This document shows, piece by piece, positions 1-11,814 of a DNA stretch of 64,000 bases. Each line of letters opens with the position of its first letter. Position 1 is the stretch's first letter. This stretch comes from Spirometra erinaceieuropaei (taxonomy: Eukaryota > Platyhelminthes > Cestoda > Diphyllobothriidea > Diphyllobothriidae): the NCBI GenBank assembly GCA_902702965.1, contig CACRXP010000018.1, positions 595,253-659,252 of the forward strand, given 5' to 3'. The translations under genes were made by a program, and so were the position numbers. The notes under the pieces were generated by a model that saw only the letters and a program-made list of their open reading frames with translations, had not been told where the DNA came from and searched no databases.

Positions 1-689
1 AGAGAAATTAAATCCAGAATTCCGATCTATGAAAGCGTTTACGGAGCAGATTACGGTCGTGCTGGGATAGGTCTGACAGTATTGTAACGTTTCTGTGTTG
101 CCAGTAGATGGCAAATGGTTGTGTAGGTTCCAGATCTGTGAGAAAGTGAAGCACACTGGCGTGGTAGGTTCATGCAAAATGAAACAGCGAATATGAAAAA
201 TAATTTTTAACCAAAGATAATTTAGCTTTCAGCACACGGACAGAGGTACTGACCGTTGCTGAGAGCGATTGGAAAAATTCCACCATTTGAATGAACCATG
301 GTGGCAACTTGGTGGTAGGCTTAATAGCGACCACCGGAAGTTCTGCCCGTGAATCCGTTAAGAAGAAATTTGCCGAGTTTATACTTTACCACTACAACAC
401 ACCAACCAGCAGCTTCTGAAAGGCAGTCCTGTTTAAAGTTTTCCTCAAAACTGAGCCGCCACAGCCAGCGTCATCTTCGTTAAATTTATCCGACGGTATG
501 AGTGTGAGTTTGAAATCTATGCAAAGCTGTCGTGAAGTTTTTAAGCTAAGATTGCGAATTACGGCTGTGATTGGGGCTACGACTGCAATATGGCGTGATT
601 TTGACCTGATCAGACCAAATATAAATAGCCTAAGTTGTACTGAGATATCTGAAGCAGTAATGGCCTGCGCTGGAATCAACAACAAAATA
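1..689. other. No recognisable gene
   Basis: Only short overlapping ORFs on both strands, none with a recognisable domain, splice context or repeat structure. I see nothing to annotate here. Confidence 0.5.
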
Positions 690-1454
690 AAAAGACGAGG
701 TGGCGAGCATACGTAGCTTTCGATAAATTCTCATCGGGCCAGTACAATTATATGGGAACGGAGTAGAAGTAACAACATGTCACTACTAAGGGAAATCGAT
801 TAAAGTTCGCCTTAAAACACGGGCCGTGTGTTGGAATGTAGGGGAGGGGGGAGCTTATAGCAGTCACTGTCAGGGGCGGGGTGAGAGCGGAAGGGCGCGG
901 GGGGAGTTGTAGCGTTAGTCGACCTTCGACCACTGTAGGCGCGGAGCCTGAAGATGGTTCTTCCGTGCGCACAAGATTGGTTTTCGCAATCTGATGGCGG
1001 CCGCCTATGCTGTTGCCAACAGGCCAACAGGTTAGCTCGACTGGACCTTATAAATTACACGAAAAGCTTCACTGCGGTCTACATGATGTCCGGAATCGAC
1101 GACATGCGCGAGAACGGCGCTGCATACGCCCCCAGTTTCGCCTTTTCCCAGTCATGCGGGGAAGTGTCCCCCTATTCTCTTGGATAAGCGACGACTCGTG
1201 CAACCAATATAGCCTGCTCCACAGAAACAAGTGAAGGAATAGATGCACATTAAAGTGGTCTGGAGTGGCAACTTATCCTTACCTTCTCCGCGTAAAATAT
1301 GGTTAGTAGAAAAGGATACTTGAACCTTTGCCGCTGGGAAGGTCCGCGAGACAGCTCGATCAGGGCGTCTCTTTAGGAGTGCACTCACAGCGTCCCCTTG
1401 AAAATAAGAAAAGCAAAGCGTGCAAATTCTGGCCAATGAGGCAGCAAGTGTCAA
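690..1454 (-). mobile_element. Penelope-like element remnant: GIY-YIG endonuclease end and 3' tail
   Basis: The minus-strand frame 1454-1152 ends with a GIY-YIG-type signature (CFCGAGYIGCTSRRLSKRI), as in the C-terminal endonuclease of Penelope-like elements. An in-frame stop follows the residues HFPA. The same frame then resumes with LGKGET, an HVVDSGHHVD stretch and AAAIRLRKP, the usual end of the domain. Downstream (about 945-850 and 775-695) lie segments that recur at 32.7-32.9 kb and 27.3-27.9 kb, so this is the 3' end of a repeated family. No reverse transcriptase could be read upstream. The element would nick target DNA during retrotransposition; this copy is dead. Confidence 0.7.
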
Positions 1455-1499
1455 AGTGAAACTGGGATAGGTGACGAGCAGTGCGGATCAACTGTTCAA

Positions 1500-3560
1500 A
1501 GCTGGTGGTGGTTTGCAATGAACCAAATACTTTTTAATGAAATTACCCTTATTGACGTCAAGTACTTGTGAAACCAGAATCACCGGCCAAAAGGATAGTT
1601 GTTCACAGGGCAACCATGCGATGCACACTACTTCGAAAGCGCCGGTATGATTAATCTGCTTAATCACCACGGCATGCCTTAAAAACCACCAGAAGAACTC
1701 GTGTAACTCAGTTTCTCACTTTACACCAGGTCATTGGGAATACAACTATGGCAGCCCAAATAAGCGCTGCGTCTTTCAGCTTGAGCTAACGTCCTGAACT
1801 TGGGAAAACAGCGTGAATAAATGCGTGTAGTGAACAAGAACGTCTGCAAAGCGAAAACCGCTCAGGGTTAAAAAGAACTGGCGTCTGGAGACTAAAGCCA
1901 GAAATTTAGAATAAGTCCTAAAATTCTCCACATTAGACAAAAAGACTTATAGAGCAAAGATGACTGTAGGCAACAGAAGTGAGAATCCAGTGCAGGACAA
2001 ACGACTCAACTTTATTAGGTTCAGCTTATCCATGAGAAGCGAATATCGGTTGGCACTGACAGTCCGCTTGCTCCTGACCATCGCGTTTTCTCTGTCTCGA
2101 TAGCACTTCTCACCAGGCTAATCAAGCCTGACGCAATCGATAACCGCAGTTAGGACAGAGCGCACTGATGGATGGTTTCTGTACGACAGCTCTCTATATG
2201 TCTTATTACTTCCCCGCCTCTACTGACTACAAGTAAATCAGTCGTGTGAGCATGAAGACGACTTAATGGCCCAGCCGTGACATAAACGGGGAGATTTGGT
2301 TGGGATTCAACAAATCCTCATGCTCACTAAATAAAATTACTAACTAAAAATCCGTCTTCAAGCAAAAGATGTCCATTGGAAATCTCGAACACATCAAGGA
2401 CAATGAATGTCGATAAGACAGAGAAGTGCCTCCGTCTACGTTTAAAATTCTTCCAGAAGATGCCTCATCAACGTCGGTAGTTCAGTCTTTTAAAATGTCT
2501 TCAACCATCTGCTCAAGCTTGTTAAAGTTCATAAGTGTCTTGTCTTTGTGACATCACTCCGCTGGTACTTCTATACACATTAGAGGCCTATGATGCGCTG
2601 ATAGCAGCCAGTCCTCGAGGAAATTTCCGAACGTCAGACAGATGAGCAGCTTCTTTAGGCAATTTGTCGTCTCTGTAATGCAAAATTATGCCGGATTTTG
2701 TTCTCCTGCTAACCTATTTCCACAAGTTAACAAAGAGGTTTCAAGGTGAAGGAAGGCAGACGAAAAGGAATAAAGCATTCTTTTAATGAGTCAAAAAACC
2801 TTTCAGGATTATTCTGGCCTGCTTTCAAACCTTTTTTCCAATTTTACGCCCTCATTCTGCATGATCAAAAAGGTCATTGACTGAAAACCCTACTGGAATT
2901 GAGTGAAACAACATCCTGCTAGTACAGAAGCTCCGCCGTGAAATCGGATGAAATAGGTACCAACATGCTCTGCCTTTTGATATTCACGTCTTCTCGTGAG
3001 TTCTCACGGCACGTAAATACCACCAGCACTGCCTCGAAGAAATTTGCCCATACTTTTGGTAGACAGGTCTCCGCATGAGTGCTGTGAGCTAAGTCCTTAG
3101 AGTTGACAGAGTGGGTACGTGGGAGCAGCGAATGCTGCGAAAAATTCGCGAACTAATTAAACTTGCTGCGCTAGTATCCCATGAATCGGAAGGACGAAGA
3201 AGGGGGGGAGGTATGACTTTGCCGTATGACGCCTTTGCTTACGCGTCGACGGGCTTTTATTCCGCCCCAAGTAAATGAATTAGAAGGGACGGAATAAGAC
3301 GTGCGAGGAATATTAAACACGGTCTCCACATCCGGTAGCCTTGTGCATTATGCTTGGGATTCTTGCACTTTCCGTCATTGAATGCTCTGTCACCAACTGC
3401 GCATCAGTGTGGCAAATTCGAAGATATTCGTTCATCCCGGCTGAAAATCATGGGGACCGTTAGCGCCAGTTGGTACGTTTTATTGCTTTGCCCTTCTCTC
3501 GGATCCCAATCGAAAGAAGAGAGGGTCAACTGGCCTTCGCCAGTAAAGTCGTCTTCAGTT
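1500..3560. other. No recognisable gene; possibly decayed upstream part of the PLE
   Basis: A PLE on the minus strand would carry its reverse transcriptase here. I looked for the YVDD and FDVTSLF motifs in reverse complement and did not find them. Stops are dense in all frames. Confidence 0.4.
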
Positions 3561-3567
3561 TAAGCTG

Positions 3568-4097
3568 TAGTAGATATCCCACCTCATAAAATGTTAACCG
3601 AAATGCTGAAAAGCCTCCTCAACTCAAAAGGATTACTTATTTAGGACTGTCATGTTAATTATCGTGTCACATTAATAATTGTACTGATGCGACCCTGTAT
3701 GCTTTCGACATTTTCGCAGTCTGGAAAAATCGCATAATTATAAGTTTGTTAAAATCGACTCTCCCTCTTCAAACATAAAAGTCGAAAAGGGCGCAAATTG
3801 CTACCAACTGATATAAAGAAAGAAGAGTTTTTTTCTAAAAAATACATTTGAATTTATAAGAAATTCGACAAGCAATGGAAGACGTGCACATTACACAAGT
3901 GGTCATTTTTGAGGAGTGTATTTTACTCAGGCGGCCGATCAGGAGCTCGTCCAAAAGCCGACATCCTGACGTGACCAGAATATCTTGGCGTTATGCCACA
4001 TGATAACTTACATGATAACCCTGCTTAAGTGATCTTATCGACTCCAAAACGCAACTGAAAATTTTGATTAATATTTCATGAGATAGCATATCTACTG
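3568..4097. mobile_element. Tc1/mariner-like foldback element, subfamily A copy 1
   Basis: This is an imperfect inverted repeat. The left arm starts TAGTAGATAT and the right arm ends ATATCTACTG. Both arms contain a CTCAT(G)AAAT-like segment followed by a segment ending near GTCATGTTAATTATCGTG. TA follows the right end; the left flank reads TG, a probable decay. The structure matches the better preserved copy at 23323-24316. No transposase ORF is present. Confidence 0.65.
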
Positions 4098-4099
4098 TA

Positions 4100-5660
4100 A
4101 TGTGAAAAAACGAACCTCTCCGATCGCAGCTTGCTGCCAAAGAAGAAGTAACCGGAGACCACCACTTAGGGCCTATACCTTATGGGGGGTGCGCGTCCGA
4201 GGGTATAGGCAATGAGAAGACGCGTCAACGCAGGCACTTTTTCATTTAAATATCGACATTGGACAGTAGTAACAAAGGTGTTGGTGGTGACCAGATGGAT
4301 CTCCTATCTTCATGCCCGTGCATCACGTGAGCAGTTGCATTGGCCGCAGCATTGGCCAATCAGGACGCGAGGCCGACCGTTGGCTACGGCCCAGTCAGCC
4401 CTACTTGCATTTAAAATTTGACTTGAGTAGCATTCCGAGAGAAAACTGCTCTGCGGTCTCGCATGGCTAATTGTGCTTATGATTTCCGGGCAAAGAAACT
4501 TCTAATAGGAGATACCGAGTAAACACCGAAACCAACGGAACATTGACTGAATTTTTCAAAGGTTCCTTATGTACGAATGAAGAATCGCCAGTTGGTATTA
4601 CCCATGCTCTCAGATTAATTCCTGCAAGCCAGTTTTTCAGTGAACTCACATTAGTCAAGTACGTTTATTACCTTTGCGAAAAATCACGTCTCGTCTAATG
4701 TGCGTATTTTCCACCATGTTTTGTACTTTTATCAAGTAGAGTCTCGTATGTTCCCGTGTACTTATAAAGAAGCGTATTGCTGATCATGGAATAGTAACAT
4801 GAATGTAGGTTAATTTGCATACTCTTTGAATAGCACTAACAAGACTTGAAATACTAGCCAACATAAGCTCTATGGACGTCTCATAAATCCTACCATTTTT
4901 TTGGCTTCACCCGGACTGAAAGAATATACTTCTTCAAGTTTGAACTTCGAAAAGGCAACTGCCTGCAATGGGCAGAAAAAGAATGCGATTTTACTCGAGT
5001 ATGGGAATGGATTTACAATGAAATCGAAACTCAAAAGAAGAAGAAGAAGAAGAATAACATGTGTCGAATGTCAGCCTAAACTATAACCTCAGTACCATCT
5101 ACACAAACTTTCAGAAGAGGTCGGAATGCAGCCATGGCAATTCATTTTGCAACCTCAAATAATTATATTCCCAAGTGGAATAGTTTACCTAAAAAGAAGC
5201 TTGTCAAGGCTTCACAGCTCGGAATCTCAGCAAGGAATATCATGATAAAGGGTCCGCAAAACATATTGCCCGACTGAAACTCGCAAACCTTGGGGACTCC
5301 AGTCACATGGTTCTTAATGGTCCTTACGACCTTTAAAAGTACACACCACTGAACGGTATATTGTGGCTTATAAAATCACCTACTTAAAGTCTCGTCAAGT
5401 GGTCGTGCAGCCGCCTAAAACATCAAACCGATGGACAAGAGTAAGACATTAAAACGCTGCTAAATCCAGTCAATAGACTCAGAGCCTTAAATCAAGTCCT
5501 TACAACCCTATCACTTGGTCATTGAAAGCGCAGATGGACTGATAAAGAATAATGGTAGAGGCGCGCTCACTGATCATTTCTACGGAAATCGCTCGTCCTG
5601 TTGTGCCTTACGGGCTCTCTCTCTCTCGGGCCCAACCAGCGGCCGCAAAGCAGCGCATCA
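4100..5660. other. No recognisable gene
   Basis: AT-rich sequence with short unsupported ORFs. A run of lysine/arginine codons (AGA-rich, about 5030-5055) is the only low-complexity tract. Confidence 0.45.
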
Positions 5661-5665
5661 TATAG

Positions 5666-5825
5666 GCGGAATGGTATTACCGACAAAGACAAGGGAGACT
5701 GTCACGGCCATTTCTGACTTATTGGCCGTTATCAACCAGTCACACCCAACGACGGCTGACGACGGCTAATAAGCCCAAACAAGCCGTACCAGTCTCCGTC
5801 ATCTTTGTCCGCAATACCATTCTGC
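5666..5825. repeat. Imperfect hairpin repeat
   Basis: The left arm (about 5666-5709) carries GGAATGGTATTACCGACAAA. The right arm (about 5783-5825), read in reverse complement, carries AGAATGGTATTGCGGACAAA. Arms are about 40 bp and separated by about 75 bp. Part of the loop (CCATTTCTGA...GCCGT) recurs near 53490, so it is probably a dispersed non-coding repeat. Confidence 0.55.
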
Positions 5826-5889
5826 TAAGGAATGATCGTGTCGGCGGAGCACTTCTTGACATGCCTCGATTTAGCGTTAAGGCCAATCC

Positions 5890-6470
5890 GTCGTTTCCGA
5901 TGATGTCCGCAGTATGTCCCTAGACGTATTGGATGCAGTAACGATGGCTTGTGCGTGAATAGTTTATAATGACAATGGGCTTTCGCTGCATCTATCGCAC
6001 TTTCTCTCCCTTCTCCCACCCAAACCTGGTGTCAAGAAGGAGACAAGACGACCGGAGGCGGAATCGGGCGTAAATGCCTGCTGCGGCCGGGATCCGGGCC
6101 TAGGTATGCTGCCACACTTCCTGGCCCGCTCACAAATGACCTGGATTTTACATAGGAAAGATGGGGCAAATTGGATCTAAACCGAGTGTCAGTGCCATAA
6201 AGACCACACTTTGAAGAAGACATTGTAACTTGACTCTTGTCCCGAGAGGAGGGCCGAGTTGTCCCGTCAGTTGGCAGCCTTCCAAGTCGCGGTCTTTAGC
6301 GCACCGTGGTAGTTTCGAGCATATCAGACTGTTTATAGGGGAGAGCATGCGCCAAGAAAGTCGACATCAGTCCTCCTCTCCTCCAGACACCAGGCGCAGT
6401 GGTTGACAGACTTGGAGAGCCCGGCTGCGCGCGCCATACACACGAGTCGTACCTCCACACACACAACACG
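5890..6470. repeat. Dispersed repeat family D, copy 1
   Basis: This copy shares ordered blocks with 34885-35560: GATGTCCGCAG, a GCATCTAYCGCAC block, a C-rich stretch, CGGAATCGGGCG, a block reading GTCCCGAGAGGA-GGCCGAGTT, CCGTCAGTTG-CAGCC, and CCAGACACCAG. The element class is unknown. It encodes no protein. Confidence 0.6.
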
Positions 6471-6479
6471 AAGTGAAGT

Positions 6480-9300
6480 AGACGCCAGGACAAACTGTCA
6501 GTTCGACTGTGCGTATTATCAGCAACTGAGAGGTGCAGATATGTGCCCGCTAGTTTTACGGCTACCTGCTTCACCTGCCATAAAATGACGGCTAAAAGAT
6601 GCAACTGAACTCTCAGACCCCAAATTCGATGTGCTCACGGCAAAAAATTATGTCTAAACCCACTGCACTTTGCTACACACCAATGGAGGCGGTCTCGAAC
6701 GTAGTCAGGTAGTTCTCCAACTCTACTGGCCGGGACAGGAAGACGCACCATTCTGATTACCCTTTCCTCGTCGGCATGTCATCCGGGTGCCTGGGAGTTC
6801 AAACGATCAAATAACCCCCCCCCCCCCGGTTACACTTGTTGTGACCAGGTGGTGTGATTGTGAGCATTCTGAGCGCTACAGTAATCAGAGCAAAATCCTT
6901 GTTGGAAGGAGAAGACAGAAGAAACCAGAACAAAGGGGTTTGTTGTGCACAGAACCCGGAGTTGTCCTCTCAGGCGGCGGTGACCACTGGCGACGCCAGG
7001 GCTGATGTTGACTGCGTCCAGTCATGCCTGAGAGTCCTTGAGATAGTGGTGGCAGCCGTTTTTGAAGGCTCGTGGGTCAAGCTCAAGTGGTGACCAGTTA
7101 GTGTGCGTGGCATTTGCCGAGGGTTCGTGTCCCGGTGGCTTAGGGTATGCTTGCACGGGGGACGGTACGTTCAAGTGGCCTCATGGGCAGCTGCGACTGC
7201 GTGGACGCAGGTATGCCTGAGCTGTCCGTTGTGTAACTTCAGGTCAGCGAGTCTGAAAGAGCCCACTGCAAAAGGGTGAATGACCTTGAGGCAGCGAAGT
7301 CTTAAACAATGGCGGCAGACCGATCATGATGACTGGCCGCCACACCCTACATACTCCGACGTTGCTATGAAAATACTACTGATGATAGTAGATGTGGTCG
7401 CTGGAACAGAAATTTTGCTCGTCTGACGTTCATGATCCTCCCTCAATCGAGTGGAAGTCTGAAATGTAAGACAAATAGGATTATGTTTCCAGCAATCTAA
7501 CCAGCCTTGTCTCAACTGACTTCGGAAATCGTGCTTCTCTTGTGTCAGAAAATACTATTAACCACGTCGGTTTGTGAACTTAGCTCGACATCCTCCCCTG
7601 GGGTTGCATGTTTCAGTTCCTCACATACCATTCATGTGGTTCTCAAAACTCTTCAGTTTCCACAAACAAGCTACTGTAAAGCTTGGTTGATCTTCCCTTG
7701 GTTAACCTGCGGCGAATCGACCTATTTCGTAAATGAATTACTGACTTCGAGTTCGCACACAACCCTTGTACGTGAAAGTATAGCGCGTGCACGTACAAGA
7801 ATGCCTAACTCTTCCTGGACAAATCAGCACAGTACATGTGCCCGCAGGTGGGTCGAACAAATCCACTTCATCTGGTGTTTTATCCCTCATGCTGAGCCCG
7901 TCATTGAATAAGCACTGTACTTTTTCCAACCGAACTTGCGGAGCGAAGGTAATTAAATTAAGCCTCTCGGAATACCACAGAAGCAACAGCGGTAACAGCC
8001 GATTCACAGCTACCAACAACCCGCCCGTCTACAATTGCACCTACGGCACTTTTGACCTGTGCAAACAAGCAGACTTGCCAGCAAAACATAGCTAAGGTTA
8101 ATTTAATAAGGTCTGTTATGAGCAACGAAGCCCATGAGTCAGGCCTGTGCGAGTTTCGTGGATGTGCGTCTGAGTGACAAGGTGATATTAAACCCACCCG
8201 GAGACCGTTTCCGTTGCTAACCTGCTCTTCGATCTGAAGTGGATGTTCTAGTTGACTGACATCGGGTTTGCCTGCTAACACGTAGTTACCGCGTTTGACT
8301 GGAAGTTGGCACTTTAGTGCACAAAATCCGGATTCGGCAGTATTATAAATGACGGAGGAGTCACCTGCCGGATGCTAGTGTGATCCTACATCTCGTGGAA
8401 GCACAATTAATTAGCAAATTCTGGCGTATGTTCGTAGGGTCCAACCATACCGGAATTTTGCCTACAGGGACTCAGCTAGACGGCGCATAGACTGGAGGCA
8501 ATAAATCGGTTATTTCCTCACGAAATCTCATTCGAATGGCATTTACTCGCATTTCTATACCGAGGCAGCATGCGCAGAGATATCGCTTGTATGCGCATTT
8601 ATGACTTCGTGATTAGTAGATCAACGCATTAGAGAGGCCTAGTTCGGCTGAAATTGCTCGTGAAAACTGTTTCCGATGGAAACCGGAATGTTTGCTTTTT
8701 GCATTCTTTAAAAGAAATGGGTTTCCATGCAAAATATGAACTTTCATATGCTAGGGCGTCTGGTTAGTGAAGGTGCGTACTGTGGACGCGTATGTAGGCA
8801 AGGGAATCTCTAAATTTAAAAGTCGCAGCCGCAATTTTCTGGCAATTCTAGAGGAATAAATCTGCAATGGCAACCATTACGCAGCAAGAAGGCCGAGATC
8901 TCAAACCGGAAAACCCTAAAGCACACAGTAAACACCTTCTTAACTAATGTAGATCACCCAGTCGGAACGGGGAAGACCACGCTTCGGAATGCAGCCGATG
9001 GCCTCATTGGTTTTAAGTTCAGAGATCCGAAAATTCTCGAGCAAGATGTGTCAAATTATGGTGGAATAATTATTGTCTGGGACAAGTATATGAACTGATT
9101 ATCCTTCGAAAATGCTGGATCTGTTGATTATAATTAAAAATATTTTCTGTGCATAAACTGAAAATTCCTCTAAATAACTTCTCCAGTTGACCAGTCTTGT
9201 TCTAAAGGTCTCATTGATGCTACTTCGTTTTTTGCTGGCCTCGACTTGATTGGTGTGACGTTTGCAGTGTTGACATATCTGTTTTTAATGTTCTTTCCAG
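6480..9300. other. No recognisable gene; one poly-C run
   Basis: A 13-bp cytosine run lies at 6815-6827. Overlapping ORFs at 7507-7911 (plus) and 8281-7738 (minus) contradict each other and show no domain. I cannot support a gene. Confidence 0.4.
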
Positions 9301-9321
9301 GAAATGGTCGTTTAAGCCGTG

Positions 9322-9723
9322 TGACCGCTGTCCCGCCTGGTGGTTTTTCGAATTAATCTGGTCATCATTTCGTCGTTAATCGGTCCCACTGCTGTCTACA
9401 CCAACAGCGAAGAAGAGCAGCTTTCCCAGATGACTGTTTGTTGCCAAGATCATCATTCGACAACGGCCTCGAAACAAGTGACGTCACTCAAACTACTTCG
9501 CCGGCGTGACGCACCCACCACCGACATGCGCCCCATCGACAGCTCAAACGTGCCTATGTACCTGTTAAATAATCACACCCCAGACGTACTGACTAACACA
9601 AAGACGTGCTCCCCTAGAGCAATAATCGACTGTCTACGTTTTGTTAAAGAAAACCTTCCAGCGAAAGAAGGAAAGTTCAAAAAATTCTTGCCCTATTGCC
9701 TGTGTCTCTTGTTCAATCTTTAG
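9322..9723 (+). CDS. Unrecognised ORF, possibly an exon
   Basis: This frame stays open for 134 codons, ending TAG at 9721-9723. The first residues after 9340 are hydrophobic (FRINLVIISSLIGP) and run into a polar NSEEEQ stretch, like a signal or anchor segment. The first in-frame ATG is only about 30 codons further on. A pyrimidine-rich acceptor-like site (TTTTAATGTTCTTTCCAG) ends at 9300-9301, but two stops lie between it and the open stretch. No known family is recognised. It may be a chance ORF. Confidence 0.2.
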
Positions 9724-10224
9724 TACAACCTCCCCAAACAGACGGACTTCTTGATGTTTACCATGGTTCTGTCAACGTCGTAGGTTTTAGACGTAACATA
9801 GCTGGAGATCCATTGTCACCAAAGTTCAGTCGGTGCAAACTAAACTCTTTTGGGCCCTGCGGCATCTGAACTGGGAGTCTTACTCGTCACGGAATTCAAT
9901 GGTCTGTAGGTCGACTCTACTGACTTACCGATGAACCACAGCCTAGAGGCCTTCGGTAATATGCTGACCGCTGTTTTCCAGTGTAATTGATGGGCCAATT
10001 TTATCACTTTCAAATTGGACTTAGAACTGAAAAAGCGTTGCGTTTTTGGATTTGTTAATGGTCTCAGATGCAAGAAACAAACCTTATCTTCGTGATTACT
10101 ACCGGTTTTAGATCAGTGAAGATGACCATCCTCAGTATCCCTGACAGCATGGCCAGCCGGTCCACCAGAGAGAGTAAACATTCTTGAAGTAGGAGACACG
10201 ATTGTTGGAACCAGAGCTTATTTA

Positions 10225-10266
10225 GCCTGACGTTTCGGATTTTCACTCGAATCCATCATCAGAGAC
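10225..10266 (-). ncRNA. Hammerhead ribozyme motif, copy 1
   Basis: Read on the minus strand: stem I 5' strand GUCU, core CUGAUGA, one extra U, stem II GGAUU/AAUCC, then GAAACGUC, then stem I 3' strand AGGC. GUCU pairs with AGGC (one U-G pair). Stem III would need a partner molecule because ACGU is self-complementary and no loop separates GAAAC from the GUC cleavage triplet. The extra U between core and stem II departs from the canonical hammerhead. Activity is untested. Confidence 0.7.
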
Positions 10267-10279
10267 AGTCAGGTAAAGA

Positions 10280-10345
10280 TCAGGCTAACGAAGCTCTTGT
10301 TTCAGCTATCGTGTCTCCTTCTTCGCAACTACTTCCTGGAACTCG
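10280..10345 (+). repeat. Inverted partner of the hammerhead-flanking repeat
   Basis: The plus strand reads AGGCTAACGAAGCTCTTG and later CTGGAACTCGCC. The minus strand below 10228 has AGGCTAAATAAGCTCTGG. The two halves face away from each other across about 13 bp. This half lacks the ribozyme core and begins at the base that follows the predicted cleavage site. Confidence 0.6.
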
Positions 10346-11176
10346 CCTTTTCACTTCTTACGTGTGCACTATGCAAAGTGCTACATTTCTGATCTTTGAA
10401 ATAAAACGCTCTGTAGGTCTTGTGTTAAGTGAACTCTTTTAACACGTGTAAAGTCCTAGCAGACCTTCTAGCGCGTCAGGAGACAAATTTAAAAACTACT
10501 GTGATTCCATGCAGCAATTGTAAAGTCTATTCTCCTTTGAAAGCGCCATTTTATTTGGAGGTATTTGATTAGGGGCTACAGAAAGTGGCATATAAAATGC
10601 ATAATCTGAACGTTGTGAAACCAATAGTACCGCCGAAATAGCGATCATCAACTCGTTAAGGGCACTTCACTAGTGTATTTTAAGAAGCCGCTCAAATTGT
10701 GGGCTCATTTATGAACGTAAAATTATCTGCATAGCTTGGTGGTTCTGAGTATGCAACAGTTTTAGCATGAGCTGCAAAAAAATTATTTCGTGTTGACAGA
10801 TCTGGTTACAGGTGTGGCCTGCCTGTCGGTCTAGATTACATCTCGCATTGTGTTCTTTTAGTGACGTATCAGTCGGCTTCTAGGTAACTTCATGCAGCAG
10901 AACTCTTTGCGTTCGACTCATCGTCTTTGACAGAGAACCTGCTTCAGCAGATGCAATGGCCAACAAGTGCTTTCTCACGCCCACCATCGTGATTTCATTG
11001 ATCATATAAAGTTTTGGGATGATTGTAAGTAGCCTGCAGCTTCTCGTTCAGTTATATGGTCGGTTAACATGCAATGAGTTCTTTCTAAAATGAGTAGAGT
11101 CGGTCGGCAGACTGGAGTGGGGAATGGGCGCGGTGGCTGGCACGGTCGACAGACTATGCCTGCGTGCACCACTTGT

Positions 11177-11426
11177 ACGAACTGGCCCCCCAGGCACACG
11201 CATACACCAGGATTTCACACAACGGGGGTGGCTCTCACTTGCATGAGAGGGCCGTGGGAGGCTCCGCTTCAGCCCGTCTCCCTTCCCACCAGTCCGCCAC
11301 TCCACACAACACACACACACACACACAAGGGGAAGGACTGCGTGGACCGAGTGGGGACGTCAACCAGCCATCTTCCTTTCCACGACGCTTGACGTGTCGG
11401 GGTAGTCTCAGACTCAAGTCACCCGT
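11177..11426. repeat. Direct repeat, copy 1 (left of assembly gap)
   Basis: About 250 bp starting CGAACTGGCCCCCCAGGCAC and ending GACTCAAGTCACCCGT. It is repeated almost exactly at 11553-11792. It contains a short (CA)n at about 11309-11327 that is longer here than in copy 2. Confidence 0.9.
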
Positions 11427-11552
11427 NNNNNNNNNNNNNNNNNNNNNNNNNNNNNNNNNNNNNNNNNNNNNNNNNNNNNNNNNNNNNNNNNNNNNNNNNN
11501 NNNNNNNNNNNNNNNNNNNNNNNNNNNNNNNNNNNNNNNNNNNNNNNNNNNN
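11427..11552. other. Assembly gap (126 N)
   Basis: Run of 126 unknown bases between two near-identical direct repeats. Any ORF drawn through it is meaningless. Confidence 1.
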
Positions 11553-11792
11553 CGAACTGGCCCCCCAGGCACACGCATACACCAGGATTTCACACAACGG
11601 GGATGGCTCTCACTTGCATGAGAGGGTTGTGGAAGGCTCCGCTTCAGCCCGTCTCCCTGCCCACCAGTCCGCCACTCCACACAACACACACACAAGGGGA
11701 CGGACTGCGTGGACCGAGTATGGACGTCAATCAGCCACCTTCCTTTCCACGACGCTTGACGTGTCGGGGTAGTCTCAGACTCAAGTCACCCG
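11553..11792. repeat. Direct repeat, copy 2 (right of assembly gap)
   Basis: Near-identical to copy 1 with scattered substitutions and a shorter (CA)n. The offset between copies is 376 bp including the gap. The CACCAGGATTTCACACAA block resembles CCAAGATTTCACACAA in family D at 35.1 kb. Confidence 0.9.
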
Positions 11793-11814
11793 TGCAGCCG
11801 AAACCGCATGGGGA

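Noticed and set aside
4901..5086. Basic-tailed 61-codon ORF
   Set aside because: The basic tail is an AGA/GAA-rich run; there is no other support.
11164..11772. 202-codon ORF crossing the N gap
   Set aside because: It contains 42 or more unknown residues and lies in a non-coding direct repeat.
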